A stretch of 64,000 bases of DNA from Zestomonas carbonaria. Its GTDB lineage: Bacteria; Pseudomonadota; Gammaproteobacteria; Pseudomonadales; Pseudomonadaceae. The notes beneath the pieces are model-generated. The model did not search any database, was not told where the DNA came from, and saw only the letters and a program-made list of their open reading frames with translations. The stretch lies in assembly GCF_904061905.1 (NCBI RefSeq), contig NZ_CAJFCI010000071.1, positions 164,267 to 228,266 on the forward strand, in the 5' to 3' direction. How positions within the stretch are numbered: position 1 is the first letter of the stretch; every line of letters begins with the position of its first letter. Positions 48,459 to 56,898 of the stretch are shown piece after piece. A program made the position numbers and the translations under genes.

Positions 48459-49589
48459 ATGGCAAAATCTATTCCGGTAACCAGTCCTTTACTGCCGCCT
48501 CTTGAAGATTTCCTTCCCTATTTGGAAGAGGTATGGGAAAGCCGTCGTCTCACCAATGGCGGTCCCATGCATGAGCGTCTGGAGCGAGAGCTGGCTGCTT
48601 ACTTGGGCGTCGAGCATATCTGCCTGTTTGCCAACGGTACGCTCGCTCTGGTGGCGGCGTTGCAGGCGTTGCGCATTTCCGGCGAAGTCATCACCACGCC
48701 CTATTCATTCGTCGCCACTGCGCATTCGGTGTTATGGAACGGCTTGAAACCCGTGTTCGTCGACATCGACCCGCTCACTTGTAATCTGGACCCGGCACGG
48801 GTCGAGGAAGCCATTACGCCTTCCACCTCGGCGATCATGCCTGTGCATTGCTACGGTATTCCCTGCGATGTGGAGGGTATCCAGCGAGTGGCTGATACCT
48901 ATGGTCTCAAGGTCATCTATGACGCTGCCCACGCATTTGGCGTTCGACAGGATGGCGCCAGCATCCTGCGTAGCGGTGACCTGTCGATTCTGAGCTTCCA
49001 TGCGACGAAGGTGTTCAACACCTTCGAGGGCGGCGCCATCGTTTGCCCCGACGCGAAGATCAAGAAGCGGATCGACTACCTGAAGAACTTCGGATTCGTC
49101 GATGAGGTGACGGTCGTCGCCCCCGGCATCAACGGTAAGATGAATGAAGTGCAAGCGGCTTTCGGGCTGCTCCAGCTCAAGCATCTGGGCGATGCCCTGA
49201 AGTCGAGACAGCGGCTGTTCGAACGCTATCGCGATGCTTTCTTCGGAGTTCCCGGGTTGCGCATGGTGTCTCCAGGGCAGGGCCTGGAGTGGAACTACTC
49301 TTACTGTCCCTTGTATGTCGATGAGGAAGTCTTCCCGCTTTCCCGCGATGCCTTGTTCATGCGCATGCGTGACGCAGGGATTCTCGCTCGCCGCTACTTC
49401 TATCCCCTGATATCGGAGTTTCCCATGTATCGGGGGCTCGACAGTGCCCAGCCCAGGAGGCTCGGGAACGCATTCAGCATCTCCCGCCAGGTCATCTGCC
49501 TGCCGATCTTCCCGCACATGCAGGACCAGGAGCAGGATGAGGTTATTTCCATCGTCCTCGATGCTGCCAGGGAACGGGCTGATGGCTGA
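48459..49589 (+). CDS. VioA-like DegT/DnrJ sugar aminotransferase
   Basis: A 376-residue PLP-dependent aminotransferase of the DegT/EryC1/StrS family acting on keto-deoxy nucleotide sugars. The cofactor Lys is Lys184 in SFHATKVFNTFEGGA, with Asp155 in YDAAHAFG holding the pyridine nitrogen. The SFHATKVFNTFEGG string is like VioA enzymes that make dTDP-4-amino-4,6-dideoxyglucose (viosamine), a sugar on Pseudomonas flagellin. No RmlA/RmlB genes are nearby, so the keto-sugar would come from elsewhere. First gene of the putative flagellin-modification block; overlaps the next gene by 8 bp. Its DNA looks less GC-rich and less codon-biased than flgK. Confidence 0.85.
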   Translation: MAKSIPVTSPLLPPLEDFLPYLEEVWESRRLTNGGPMHERLERELAAYLGVEHICLFANGTLALVAALQALRISGEVITTPYSFVATAHSVLWNGLKPVFVDIDPLTCNLDPARVEEAITPSTSAIMPVHCYGIPCDVEGIQRVADTYGLKVIYDAAHAFGVRQDGASILRSGDLSILSFHATKVFNTFEGGAIVCPDAKIKKRIDYLKNFGFVDEVTVVAPGINGKMNEVQAAFGLLQLKHLGDALKSRQRLFERYRDAFFGVPGLRMVSPGQGLEWNYSYCPLYVDEEVFPLSRDALFMRMRDAGILARRYFYPLISEFPMYRGLDSAQPRRLGNAFSISRQVICLPIFPHMQDQEQDEVISIVLDAARERADG

Positions 49590-50736
49590 TACGACACGGT
49601 ATGTCATTTTCTCCGGCGCCAATGAGCGGGCGGTGGTTGCGGTTTGCCGGTATTTCCAGCGGCACGGTGTCGCTTGTTCTCTGGTAGCTAGGCCAGGGGT
49701 GGACGCCATACGGAAAACCCGCTTCGCCCGTTGGATCGATGCGGTACGCAGCCTCGATTGCCTGGATGTCGATGACATGCTTGGCGCCTTGGCCTTGCTC
49801 AAGGCTCGCTATCCAGGCCAGCGATTGGTGTTCCTGCCCACGGCGGAGTCGATCATCCGGTTGGTGCTGGATAACCGAGACTCCTTCGAGTCGGCCGGCC
49901 TGGAGGTGCCACTGGTCGACAAGACCCTCTACGAAACCATTTCCGACAAGGCCAGTTTCCTGGCTTTGATGGAGCAGTTCGGTGTACCGCTACCGACTCG
50001 ACTGGAGCATGTGAGCCCCAGTGACCTGCCGGTGGTTGCCAAACCTCTGAATGAGGTGTCCCGGCGTACCGGCCGCAAGCTCTATCCGGAACTCATTTTT
50101 ACGGCGGAGGCGCTCGAGGCCTTTCTTGCGAGCGACGTGGTCGAGGATTATTTCTTTCAGGCCTACCTGGATGGCCGGAGCTACTACTTCCTGGCCTTCT
50201 TCCCGCGCCAGGGGGCGCCCGCTGTGAGGTACCAGGAGAACCTGCTCCAGCAGCCAAATGGCAAATCCATGCTGGTTGCCCGTCTGTGCGATTGCCCGGA
50301 CTTCGACATCGAGGCTCACTTGGTTCGTGGGTTCCAGTCGGTGGGGTTCTTCGGTTTCGTCATGGTGGAGTTGATCGAGGTGGATGGGGTGCTTCACCTG
50401 ATCGAGGCCAATCCGAGGTTCTGGGGGCCGTTCGAGCTGGCAATCAAGGCGGGCTTCCGGCCGGATGCCATCGTGGATGGCATGCAGGCGGAAGGTGGTA
50501 GCAGCAACGCACTCTATCTCTGGACGAGTGGCTTGATGCTGTCCCTGCTGGCCGGTGGAAGACCTCGCCGTTATCCGCAACTCCTGCGCAAGCTCGTTTC
50601 CCATCCCATGGCACTGTTCGGGGCGGATATCTATTTGCGCAAGGACACCTTGCGCCTGCTAGGGCATGAGTTGAGCCAGGCCTTGCGTCTGGGCTTTGTC
50701 CGGGCGAGAAGACGGGTGGTGGGAGGCACGCAGTGA
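49582..50736 (+). CDS. ATP-grasp ligase, carbamoyl-phosphate-synthase-like
   Basis: A 384-residue ATP-grasp protein. The N-terminal pre-ATP-grasp Rossmann region starts TTRYVIFSGANERAVVAVCR; the central domain has SDKASFLALMEQFGVPLPT and VVAKPLNEVSRRTGRK for nucleotide; the magnesium site is Glu275 and Asn277 in LIEANPRFWG. Such enzymes join a carboxylate to an amine through an acyl phosphate. In this context it may add an amino acid or other acyl group to the amino sugar made by the preceding gene, replacing the acetyltransferase of other islands; this is inference. Start ATG 49582, overlapping the aminotransferase stop. Confidence 0.78.
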   Translation: MADTTRYVIFSGANERAVVAVCRYFQRHGVACSLVARPGVDAIRKTRFARWIDAVRSLDCLDVDDMLGALALLKARYPGQRLVFLPTAESIIRLVLDNRDSFESAGLEVPLVDKTLYETISDKASFLALMEQFGVPLPTRLEHVSPSDLPVVAKPLNEVSRRTGRKLYPELIFTAEALEAFLASDVVEDYFFQAYLDGRSYYFLAFFPRQGAPAVRYQENLLQQPNGKSMLVARLCDCPDFDIEAHLVRGFQSVGFFGFVMVELIEVDGVLHLIEANPRFWGPFELAIKAGFRPDAIVDGMQAEGGSSNALYLWTSGLMLSLLAGGRPRRYPQLLRKLVSHPMALFGADIYLRKDTLRLLGHELSQALRLGFVRARRRVVGGTQ

Positions 50737-50883
50737 TCGATTTCTGGCGTGTGGCTCCATCTTCCATCTTTCTCCGGCCCGTCTCGGCGCCCCTGATACA
50801 GAACCCTGCGCATGAACTGATTTCCGTTCCGATCAGCATGGGCTCGTAGGAAAAACAACTTACTTCAATAGAGGGTTCCAGCA

Positions 50884-51672
50884 ATGTTGCTGCCTGCTGA
50901 ACAGCTCGACAAACTCAAGCGCCTGCTGGTCGATACGGCGGGCACCAGGAAGCATTCCGCGTACCAGCTACTGGCAACCCCGGTGAAAGAACTGTTGGGT
51001 GATGTAGGCGTGGATATCCGTTCCAAGCATGAGTTCGAGCGATTGGCGTACATGCAGTCCAAGGTCGATTTCCAGGGCCGCAAGGTTCTGGATATCGGGT
51101 GCAACACGGGCTTTTTTCTGTTCGAGTCACTACAGGCTGACGCCGTTCATGTCACTGGCTATGAGGGTAGTGCGGCGCATGCTGCTTTCGTCGAGGAGGC
51201 GGCCAGACTGCTCCAACTGGAAAAGTCTCTGGAAATCCGGTCGCGGTACTTCGATTTCGAGACCCTGCCAGGGCATTTCGACATCGCATTTTTGCTGAAC
51301 GTCCTGCATCACGTTGGCGACGACTATGGCGATCCCGCTCTGACCATCGAGCAGGCCAAGGTGTCGATTCTCAAACAACTGAACCGGATGAGTCGTGTGA
51401 CAGATCGACTGATTTTCCAACTGGGTTTCAACTGGCGCGGTGATCCGGCGCGTGGTCTGTTCACCCACGGTACGAAAGCGGAAATGATCGAGTATATCCG
51501 CGAGGGTACTTCGGGTTTCTGGAAGATCGAGGCCATTGGTGTAGCGGAGCGGCGGGATGGCGAGCTGACTTACCGGGATGTCGATGAGCGAAACATCCAG
51601 CGTGATAACGCCTTGGGAGAGTTCCTCAATCGCCCCATTTTCATCATGAACTCGCTCGGTGCTCGGGAGTAA
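50884..51672 (+). CDS. Class I SAM-dependent methyltransferase
   Basis: A 262-residue methyltransferase. Motif I is VLDIGCNTGFF (residues 68-78), with a later FDIAFLLNVLHHVGDD, the post-II/III region. The N-terminal 60 residues and the C-terminal FWKIEAIGVAERRDGELTYRD are not characteristic of a named group. In the modification block it would methylate the sugar or its acyl group. It starts 147 bp after the ATP-grasp gene with AGAGGG upstream of the ATG; a separate promoter cannot be excluded. Confidence 0.8.
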   Translation: MLLPAEQLDKLKRLLVDTAGTRKHSAYQLLATPVKELLGDVGVDIRSKHEFERLAYMQSKVDFQGRKVLDIGCNTGFFLFESLQADAVHVTGYEGSAAHAAFVEEAARLLQLEKSLEIRSRYFDFETLPGHFDIAFLLNVLHHVGDDYGDPALTIEQAKVSILKQLNRMSRVTDRLIFQLGFNWRGDPARGLFTHGTKAEMIEYIREGTSGFWKIEAIGVAERRDGELTYRDVDERNIQRDNALGEFLNRPIFIMNSLGARE

Positions 51673-51681
51673 GGACTTCAC

Positions 51682-54600
51682 ATGAACAGCAGACTGCACC
51701 GCAAACCCGGACACCCTTACTACATCCTGGCCCCTGACTATCGAGAGTCCTCCTCGGGTGTATGTGTGCTCCACTATCTGTGCCATGCCCTGAACCTGGA
51801 GGGTTTCGAGGCTTACATAGTCGGAGCCAACCGGGTCAATCCGGACCTCAAGACACCGTTACTGACCGATGCGATCAAGAAGCGTCACAAGCAGGCCGGG
51901 AAGGTGCCCGTCGGAGTCTATCCGGAGGTTGCGTCCGGCAATCCGCTGATGACGCCGGTCGTAGTGCGTTACATCCTCAACAAGGAGGGGCTGATCGGCG
52001 GCAATCGGATGGGCGCCGGTATCCATGACCTGTTCTTCTATTTCCGTGAAGAGTTCGTGGACGGGGAGCTTGCAGTCGATCTTCTGACCTTGCCCGGTAC
52101 TGACATGGAGATGTTTTCACCCGATCCGCAGCGGGGAAAGACATCGCGGTTGCTGTATTTGAACCGGGTGTCCCAGGATGCCGTGGACTTTTCCATCCTG
52201 CCGCCCGATGTCGAGATATTGTCGATGGCAGATCCGCTTCCCCTGGCCCAGTTGGCGGAGAAGTTCAAGTCTGCCGAGGTTCTTTATTCGTTCGAGACAT
52301 CCTCGACCTGCACCAAAGCCATGCTCTGCGGCTGTCCGGTCGTCGCGTTAAAGGCCAAGGGGTACGAGCACCTGGCATTCACTGAGGAGACCCTGAAGTT
52401 CTACCGCCACAGCGGTATTGCCCTGGACGATTCCACGTCGTCGTTGCAGAAGGCAGTAAGTGGGTTGCCGATTATTCGCGATTGGCATGCCGAGCTGGAG
52501 GAGCGTTTCTGGGATCAGTTAGTCGTCTTCACCAGGAAGACCCAGGCACAAGCGACCAAGGAGGCCGTCAGTCAGCGCTTCTGGCTTGATCGGTGGCTTG
52601 ATGCTCGGGTCCCGGCCGAGACTCATGTGCAATTGGTCAACTCGGCGCTCGAGGACAACCCTGAAGCGCCGCTCTTCCAAGTGGTGATCAAGGATCTGGC
52701 TGGCGATCTACAGAAGGTGATCGCTACGATCAAGAGCCTGGACAATGATCGTTGCTTCTATCGGAACGTTAAGATCACTGTTCTAACGGCGATCGATATC
52801 CCCAAGGAGAACTCGTCCGAGGAGTTGCGTTTCATACAGGTCGATGAGCGTAACCTGGTGGAAACCCTCAACCTGATCGCCGCGGAGGTCGAGTTCGACT
52901 GGCTGATGCTGGTTGAGGCCGGAACCGAGTTCACGGCGGCCGGGTTGCAGACCCTGGCCATCGAGCTGTTGTCCGCACCGGGTTGTCGAGCTGTCTATGG
53001 AGATGAGCTGGAGATCGATGGAGAGGGGATACGTACATCGCTGTTGCGGCCTGGATTCAATCTTGATCTCCTGCTCTCCTATCCCGGAGCGATGGCCTCC
53101 CACTGGTTCTTCCGCAAGGAAACCCTGCTTGCGCTCGACGGTTTTGATCCCGGATTCTCCGAGGCTTTCGAGCTCGACTTCATCCTCCGGATGGTGGAGC
53201 AGGGCGGTTTCGCGGGACTGGCGCACGTCGATGAGCCCCTGCTCATCGCTGCCAGGAAGTCTCCGGCAGACAAGGCGGATGAACTCCGAGCAATCGGCAG
53301 GCACCTCGCGGCACGTGGTTACGACGACTCTATCGTGGCTCCCGTTCTCCCAGGGCGTTATCGCATCCGGTATGCGCACAAGGCCCAGCCTCTCGTCAGT
53401 ATCATCATTCCGGTCGATGACGAGCTGGCCCGGCTGGAGCGCTGTGTCGACAGTCTCCTGGAGGTGACTCGCTACCAGAACTATGAAGTCGTGCTGGTGG
53501 GAAGCCTTGATGACTCATCACCGGTACGGGACTGGTTGGGTAACGTTGCTGCCGTGGGGGCGGGGCGAGTCCGGGTCGAACGCCACCCCGGGCGTTTAGA
53601 TCTGTCGGCGATGTGCAATCTGGGCGCCAGTGTTGCAAGCGGCGAGTACCTGCTACTGCTTGCCAGCAACACTTGGGTAACCCAGCCCGAATGGCTGGAC
53701 GAAATGCTCAACCACGGTCTGCGCCCAGAGATCGGAGTCGTAGGGGCGAAAGTGCTCTACCGCTTCGGGCCGGTCAAGCATGCCGGTATCGTTCTGGGAC
53801 TGCGTGGTCCGGCCGGCGGCGTGTTCATTGGTGAGGCGGGCGATGCTCCGGGCTACATGAGCCGTCTGCAGGTCGACCAGAGCTACAGCGCGGTGAGCCG
53901 TGCCTGCATGTTGGTGCGCAAGCACTTGTACGAGGAAGTGGGCGGCATGGGAGGGGAGGGCATTCGCAACGACTATGCCGATGTCGATCTTTGCCTGAAG
54001 ATCGGCCAGGCCGGCTACCTCACCCTGTGGGCTGCTCATGCATTGATGCGCCAGGCCGGTGAGGTGTTGACGGAAAGCGTCGATCCTTCGCTCGAGTCCC
54101 AGGAGCAGCAGGCAGCCCGGGTTGGCATGTATGAAAAGTGGTTGCCTGTGCTTGCCCGAGACCCAGCCTACAACCAGAACCTGTCCATCAGCGGATTCGG
54201 CTTCACCCCTGACTATTCCAGAACCCGTGAGTGGCAACCTATTGGGCAGCCGTTACTCCCTCGCGTTTTGTGCCATCCATCCGACGGTGGTGGATGTGGC
54301 CACTATCGGTTGTATCAGCCGTTCCTGGCCATGGAGCGCGAAGCGCTGATCGAAGGTGTTTCGACTGGCCAGTTGCTGGCGCCGGTGGAGCTGGAGCGTT
54401 TCGCGCCCGATAGCATCGTCTATCAGCGCCAGTTCACGCCGGAGAGCCTGCTGCGGCGAGAGGAAGCAAAAACGTTCTCCGGTGCTTTCCGTGTCATGGA
54501 CATGGATGACTTCATTCCGGGAGTGCCGCAGAAAAGCATCCACTACAAACGGATACCCAAGGATGTGATGGACTACATCAACAAGGCCTTGAGCCTAGTG

Positions 54601-55239
54601 GATCGCTTTGTCGTCTCGACCGAGCCGCTGGCCGAGGCCTTCGCTGGTTTGCACCCGGATATCCGTGTAGTACAGAACCGCCTTCCGGTTGAGTGGTGGG
54701 GACATCTGAGCAGCGAGCGGCGGGTGGGGCGCAAGCCTCGCGTTGGCTGGGCTGGCGGTTCGAGCCATACGGGAGACCTGGAGCTCATTTTCGACGTGGT
54801 GCGTGAACTGGCGCATGAGGTCGAATGGGTGTTCTTCGGCATGTGCCCCGAATTGCTCAGGCCCTATATCCATGAGTTCCATTCGGGTATTCCCATCGAG
54901 TGCTATCCGGAGCGTCTTGCCAGCATGAACCTGGATCTGGCCTTGGCTCCACTGGAAATGAACCTGTTCAACGAGTGCAAGAGCAACCTGCGCCTGTTGG
55001 AGTACGGGGCGTGCGGCTTCCCGGTGATCTGCACGGACATCGTGACCTACCGCTGCGGCATGCCGGTCACCTTGGTCAAGAACCGTACCGAAGATTGGCT
55101 GGAAGCGATCCGCATGCATCTTGCCGACCTGGATGCCACGGCCAAGGCCGGTGATGCGTTGCGGGAAGTCGTGAGGCGGGACTGGATGCTGCAGGGAGAC
55201 TCGCTGCTCGAATGGCGCAAGGCCTGGCTGCCGAGCTGA
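51682..55239 (+). CDS. 1185-residue multidomain flagellin glycosyltransferase, FgtA/Fgt-like
   Basis: Very large cytoplasmic protein with four glycosyltransferase-like parts. About 1-290 is GT-B-like (PYYILAPDYRESSSGVCVLHYLCHAL, TCTKAMLCGCPVVALKAKGYEHL). About 332-545 is a GT2-like domain lacking an obvious DxD. About 569-830 is a second GT2-like domain (LVSIIIPVDDELARLERCVDSL, NDYADVDLCLKIGQAGY), where the usual metal-site string reads LLASNT. About 860-1185 is a GT4/GT-B-like domain (CHPSDGGGCGHYRLYQP, FNECKSNLRLLEYGACGFPVI). Its place directly before fliC matches fgt genes that glycosylate flagellin in P. aeruginosa and P. syringae. AAGGA precedes the ATG, 10 bp after the methyltransferase. 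It may transfer several sugars in sequence; inference. Confidence 0.83.
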   Translation: MNSRLHRKPGHPYYILAPDYRESSSGVCVLHYLCHALNLEGFEAYIVGANRVNPDLKTPLLTDAIKKRHKQAGKVPVGVYPEVASGNPLMTPVVVRYILNKEGLIGGNRMGAGIHDLFFYFREEFVDGELAVDLLTLPGTDMEMFSPDPQRGKTSRLLYLNRVSQDAVDFSILPPDVEILSMADPLPLAQLAEKFKSAEVLYSFETSSTCTKAMLCGCPVVALKAKGYEHLAFTEETLKFYRHSGIALDDSTSSLQKAVSGLPIIRDWHAELEERFWDQLVVFTRKTQAQATKEAVSQRFWLDRWLDARVPAETHVQLVNSALEDNPEAPLFQVVIKDLAGDLQKVIATIKSLDNDRCFYRNVKITVLTAIDIPKENSSEELRFIQVDERNLVETLNLIAAEVEFDWLMLVEAGTEFTAAGLQTLAIELLSAPGCRAVYGDELEIDGEGIRTSLLRPGFNLDLLLSYPGAMASHWFFRKETLLALDGFDPGFSEAFELDFILRMVEQGGFAGLAHVDEPLLIAARKSPADKADELRAIGRHLAARGYDDSIVAPVLPGRYRIRYAHKAQPLVSIIIPVDDELARLERCVDSLLEVTRYQNYEVVLVGSLDDSSPVRDWLGNVAAVGAGRVRVERHPGRLDLSAMCNLGASVASGEYLLLLASNTWVTQPEWLDEMLNHGLRPEIGVVGAKVLYRFGPVKHAGIVLGLRGPAGGVFIGEAGDAPGYMSRLQVDQSYSAVSRACMLVRKHLYEEVGGMGGEGIRNDYADVDLCLKIGQAGYLTLWAAHALMRQAGEVLTESVDPSLESQEQQAARVGMYEKWLPVLARDPAYNQNLSISGFGFTPDYSRTREWQPIGQPLLPRVLCHPSDGGGCGHYRLYQPFLAMEREALIEGVSTGQLLAPVELERFAPDSIVYQRQFTPESLLRREEAKTFSGAFRVMDMDDFIPGVPQKSIHYKRIPKDVMDYINKALSLVDRFVVSTEPLAEAFAGLHPDIRVVQNRLPVEWWGHLSSERRVGRKPRVGWAGGSSHTGDLELIFDVVRELAHEVEWVFFGMCPELLRPYIHEFHSGIPIECYPERLASMNLDLALAPLEMNLFNECKSNLRLLEYGACGFPVICTDIVTYRCGMPVTLVKNRTEDWLEAIRMHLADLDATAKAGDALREVVRRDWMLQGDSLLEWRKAWLPS

Positions 55240-55256
55240 CAGCCGTTTTGCGATGT

Positions 55257-55292
55257 ACCGGGGGAAGCCTCGTTCGGCTCCCCCGGTTTTTT
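55257..55292 (+). terminator. Terminator of the modification block
   Basis: Stem ACCGGGGG/CCCCCGGT extended by GCC/GGC pairs, with a six-T run. Confidence 0.92.
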
Positions 55293-55400
55293 CAGAATGC
55301 AACCTAAAGTTTGCCGGAAAGAGGGCGATAGCTTGATCAAGGTTTGGGCTGCGCAGTGTTTCGCACGACCCGGGCCGCGAAAAAAGTTGCATCGGAAAGC

Positions 55401-55427
55401 TAAAGGTTTTGCAACAGACGCCGATAC
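55401..55427 (+). promoter_or_regulatory. Sigma-28 (FliA) promoter of fliC
   Basis: TAAAGGTT, 11 bases, then GCCGATAC, nearly the consensus TAAAGTTT-N11-GCCGATAA. It lies 93 bp before the fliC start. Confidence 0.93.
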
Positions 55428-55520
55428 AACCAATGAACGCGAACTCAATAGCCGCATGAGCTGCAGGCTCGGAGTCGCAAGCTCAGGCAATCAAGCTCAG
55501 TCCTTCGGAGGACGAATATC

Positions 55521-56369
55521 ATGGCATTGACCGTCAACACCAACGTCGCTTCCCTCAACACTCAGCGCAACCTGAACCGCGCTTCCGATTCCCTGAGTGT
55601 TTCCATGCAGCGTCTTTCCACCGGTTCGCGTATCAACAGCGCCAAGGATGACGCCGCCGGCCTGCAGATCTCCAACCGCCTGACCAGCCAGATCAACGGC
55701 CTGAATGTCGCGGTTCGCAACGCCAACGATGGTATCTCCATCGCCCAGGTGGCCGAAGGCGCCCTGCAGCAGTCCACCGACATCCTGCAGCGTATGCGTG
55801 AACTGGCTCTGCAAGCGGCCAACGGCAGTAACAGCAGCGTCGACCGCGAGTCCCTGAACCAGGAAGTCGTGGCCCTGCAGACCGAACTGGACCGTATCGC
55901 TGACACCACCAGCTTCGGTAGTGGTTCCAGCAAGTTGCACCTGCTCAACGGCACTGATTTCAGCGGTAATGTGGACTTCCAGGTCGGTGCCGACGCCAAC
56001 GAAACCATCAGCGTGAGCATGGGCTCAGGCTCCTTCAACGCTTCCGGCCTCGGTGTGGCTTCCGGCTCCGTGGACATCACCACCGCTTCCGGCGCCCAGG
56101 CTGCGGTCTCCGCGATCGACGCTGCTCTGGCCACTATCGACAGCAAGCGCGCCGACCTGGGTGCTGTACAGAACCGCTTCCAGAACACCATCGCCAACCT
56201 GCAGAACATCGCAGAGAACGTTTCGGCATCCCGTGGCCGCATCAAGGACACCGATTTCGCTGCCGAAACCGCTAACCTGACCAAGAACCAAGTGCTGCAA
56301 CAAGCCAGCACCGCGATCCTGGCCCAGGCCAACCAGTTGCCGTCGGCGGTGCTCAGCCTCCTGCAGTAA
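55521..56369 (+). CDS. fliC: Flagellin FliC, short type
   Basis: Filament protein. At 282 residues it is of the short kind known from P. syringae, clearly shorter than P. aeruginosa a- or b-type flagellins (about 394 and 488 from memory). Both terminal D0/D1 coiled-coil regions are complete: MALTVNTNVASLNTQRNLN and ILAQANQLPSAVLSLLQ. The surface-exposed middle (about 140-200) is rich in Ser (DFSGNVDFQV, VSMGSGSFNASGLGV), offering O-glycosylation sites. The plant-recognised flg22 region is present (residues 32-53) and ends in Ser rather than Ala. CGGAGGA is upstream. Confidence 0.97.
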   Translation: MALTVNTNVASLNTQRNLNRASDSLSVSMQRLSTGSRINSAKDDAAGLQISNRLTSQINGLNVAVRNANDGISIAQVAEGALQQSTDILQRMRELALQAANGSNSSVDRESLNQEVVALQTELDRIADTTSFGSGSSKLHLLNGTDFSGNVDFQVGADANETISVSMGSGSFNASGLGVASGSVDITTASGAQAAVSAIDAALATIDSKRADLGAVQNRFQNTIANLQNIAENVSASRGRIKDTDFAAETANLTKNQVLQQASTAILAQANQLPSAVLSLLQ

Positions 56370-56390
56370 TGGTCTAAACGGCGAAGATGA

Positions 56391-56428
56391 ACAGGGGAGG
56401 GGTCACTGGACGCCTACCCCTGTTTTTG
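56391..56428 (+). terminator. Terminator of fliC
   Basis: Stem ACAGGGG/CCCCTGT, partly extended by AGG/CCT, followed by a T-run. Confidence 0.88.
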
Positions 56429-56447
56429 CCTTTCAAGAGAGGCGGTT

Positions 56448-56825
56448 ATGGATATCAATGTGCAGGGCGTCAGATCGGCTGGCGTGATTGATATGAAACG
56501 TGCCGCAGAGCAGACGCCGCAAGGTCGCAATCCCAGCGCTGCCTACTCCGAGGAAAAACGCTCGTCGGCCATCGAAGAGCGGAGTGCCAGTCCATCCGAG
56601 GGTGTCGGTGCACTGGGGGAGGCGATCGTCTTCCTTCAGGAGTTCGTGCAGTCCATTCAGCGCGATCTTTCCTTCCGGGTGGATGATTCCAGTGGACGGG
56701 TCGTCGTCGAGGTGCGGGAACAGGCATCCGGCGATGTCATTCGCCAGATCCCTTCCGAAGAGGCGCTTCGTCTGCTGAAGCATCTGGAAGAAGTGCGGAG
56801 CCTGATGCTCAATACCTCCGCTTGA
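56448..56825 (+). CDS. flaG: FlaG-family protein
   Basis: A 125-residue FlaG protein. The N-terminal half is polar and disordered; the conserved C-terminal half contains LSFRVDDSSGRVVVEVREQASGDVIRQIPSEEALRLLKHLEE. FlaG is found between fliC and fliD in Pseudomonas and influences filament length. It follows the fliC terminator by 20 bp; read-through from fliC is the likely source of expression since no own promoter is evident. Confidence 0.92.
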   Translation: MDINVQGVRSAGVIDMKRAAEQTPQGRNPSAAYSEEKRSSAIEERSASPSEGVGALGEAIVFLQEFVQSIQRDLSFRVDDSSGRVVVEVREQASGDVIRQIPSEEALRLLKHLEEVRSLMLNTSA

Positions 56826-56831
56826 GGGACT

Positions 56832-56847
56832 TGGCCCGAATTCTGCT
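56832..56847 (+). promoter_or_regulatory. Probable sigma-54 promoter of fliD
   Basis: TGGCCCGAATTCTGCT has the required GG-N10-GC spacing with one mismatch in the -24 element. It lies 52 bp before fliD, matching the RpoN/FleQ control known for fliD in P. aeruginosa. Confidence 0.7.
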
Positions 56848-56898
56848 CGTAGCCATGCAGGAAATGGTTACTGTCAAAAGACTGTCGAGGTTCAGCAC

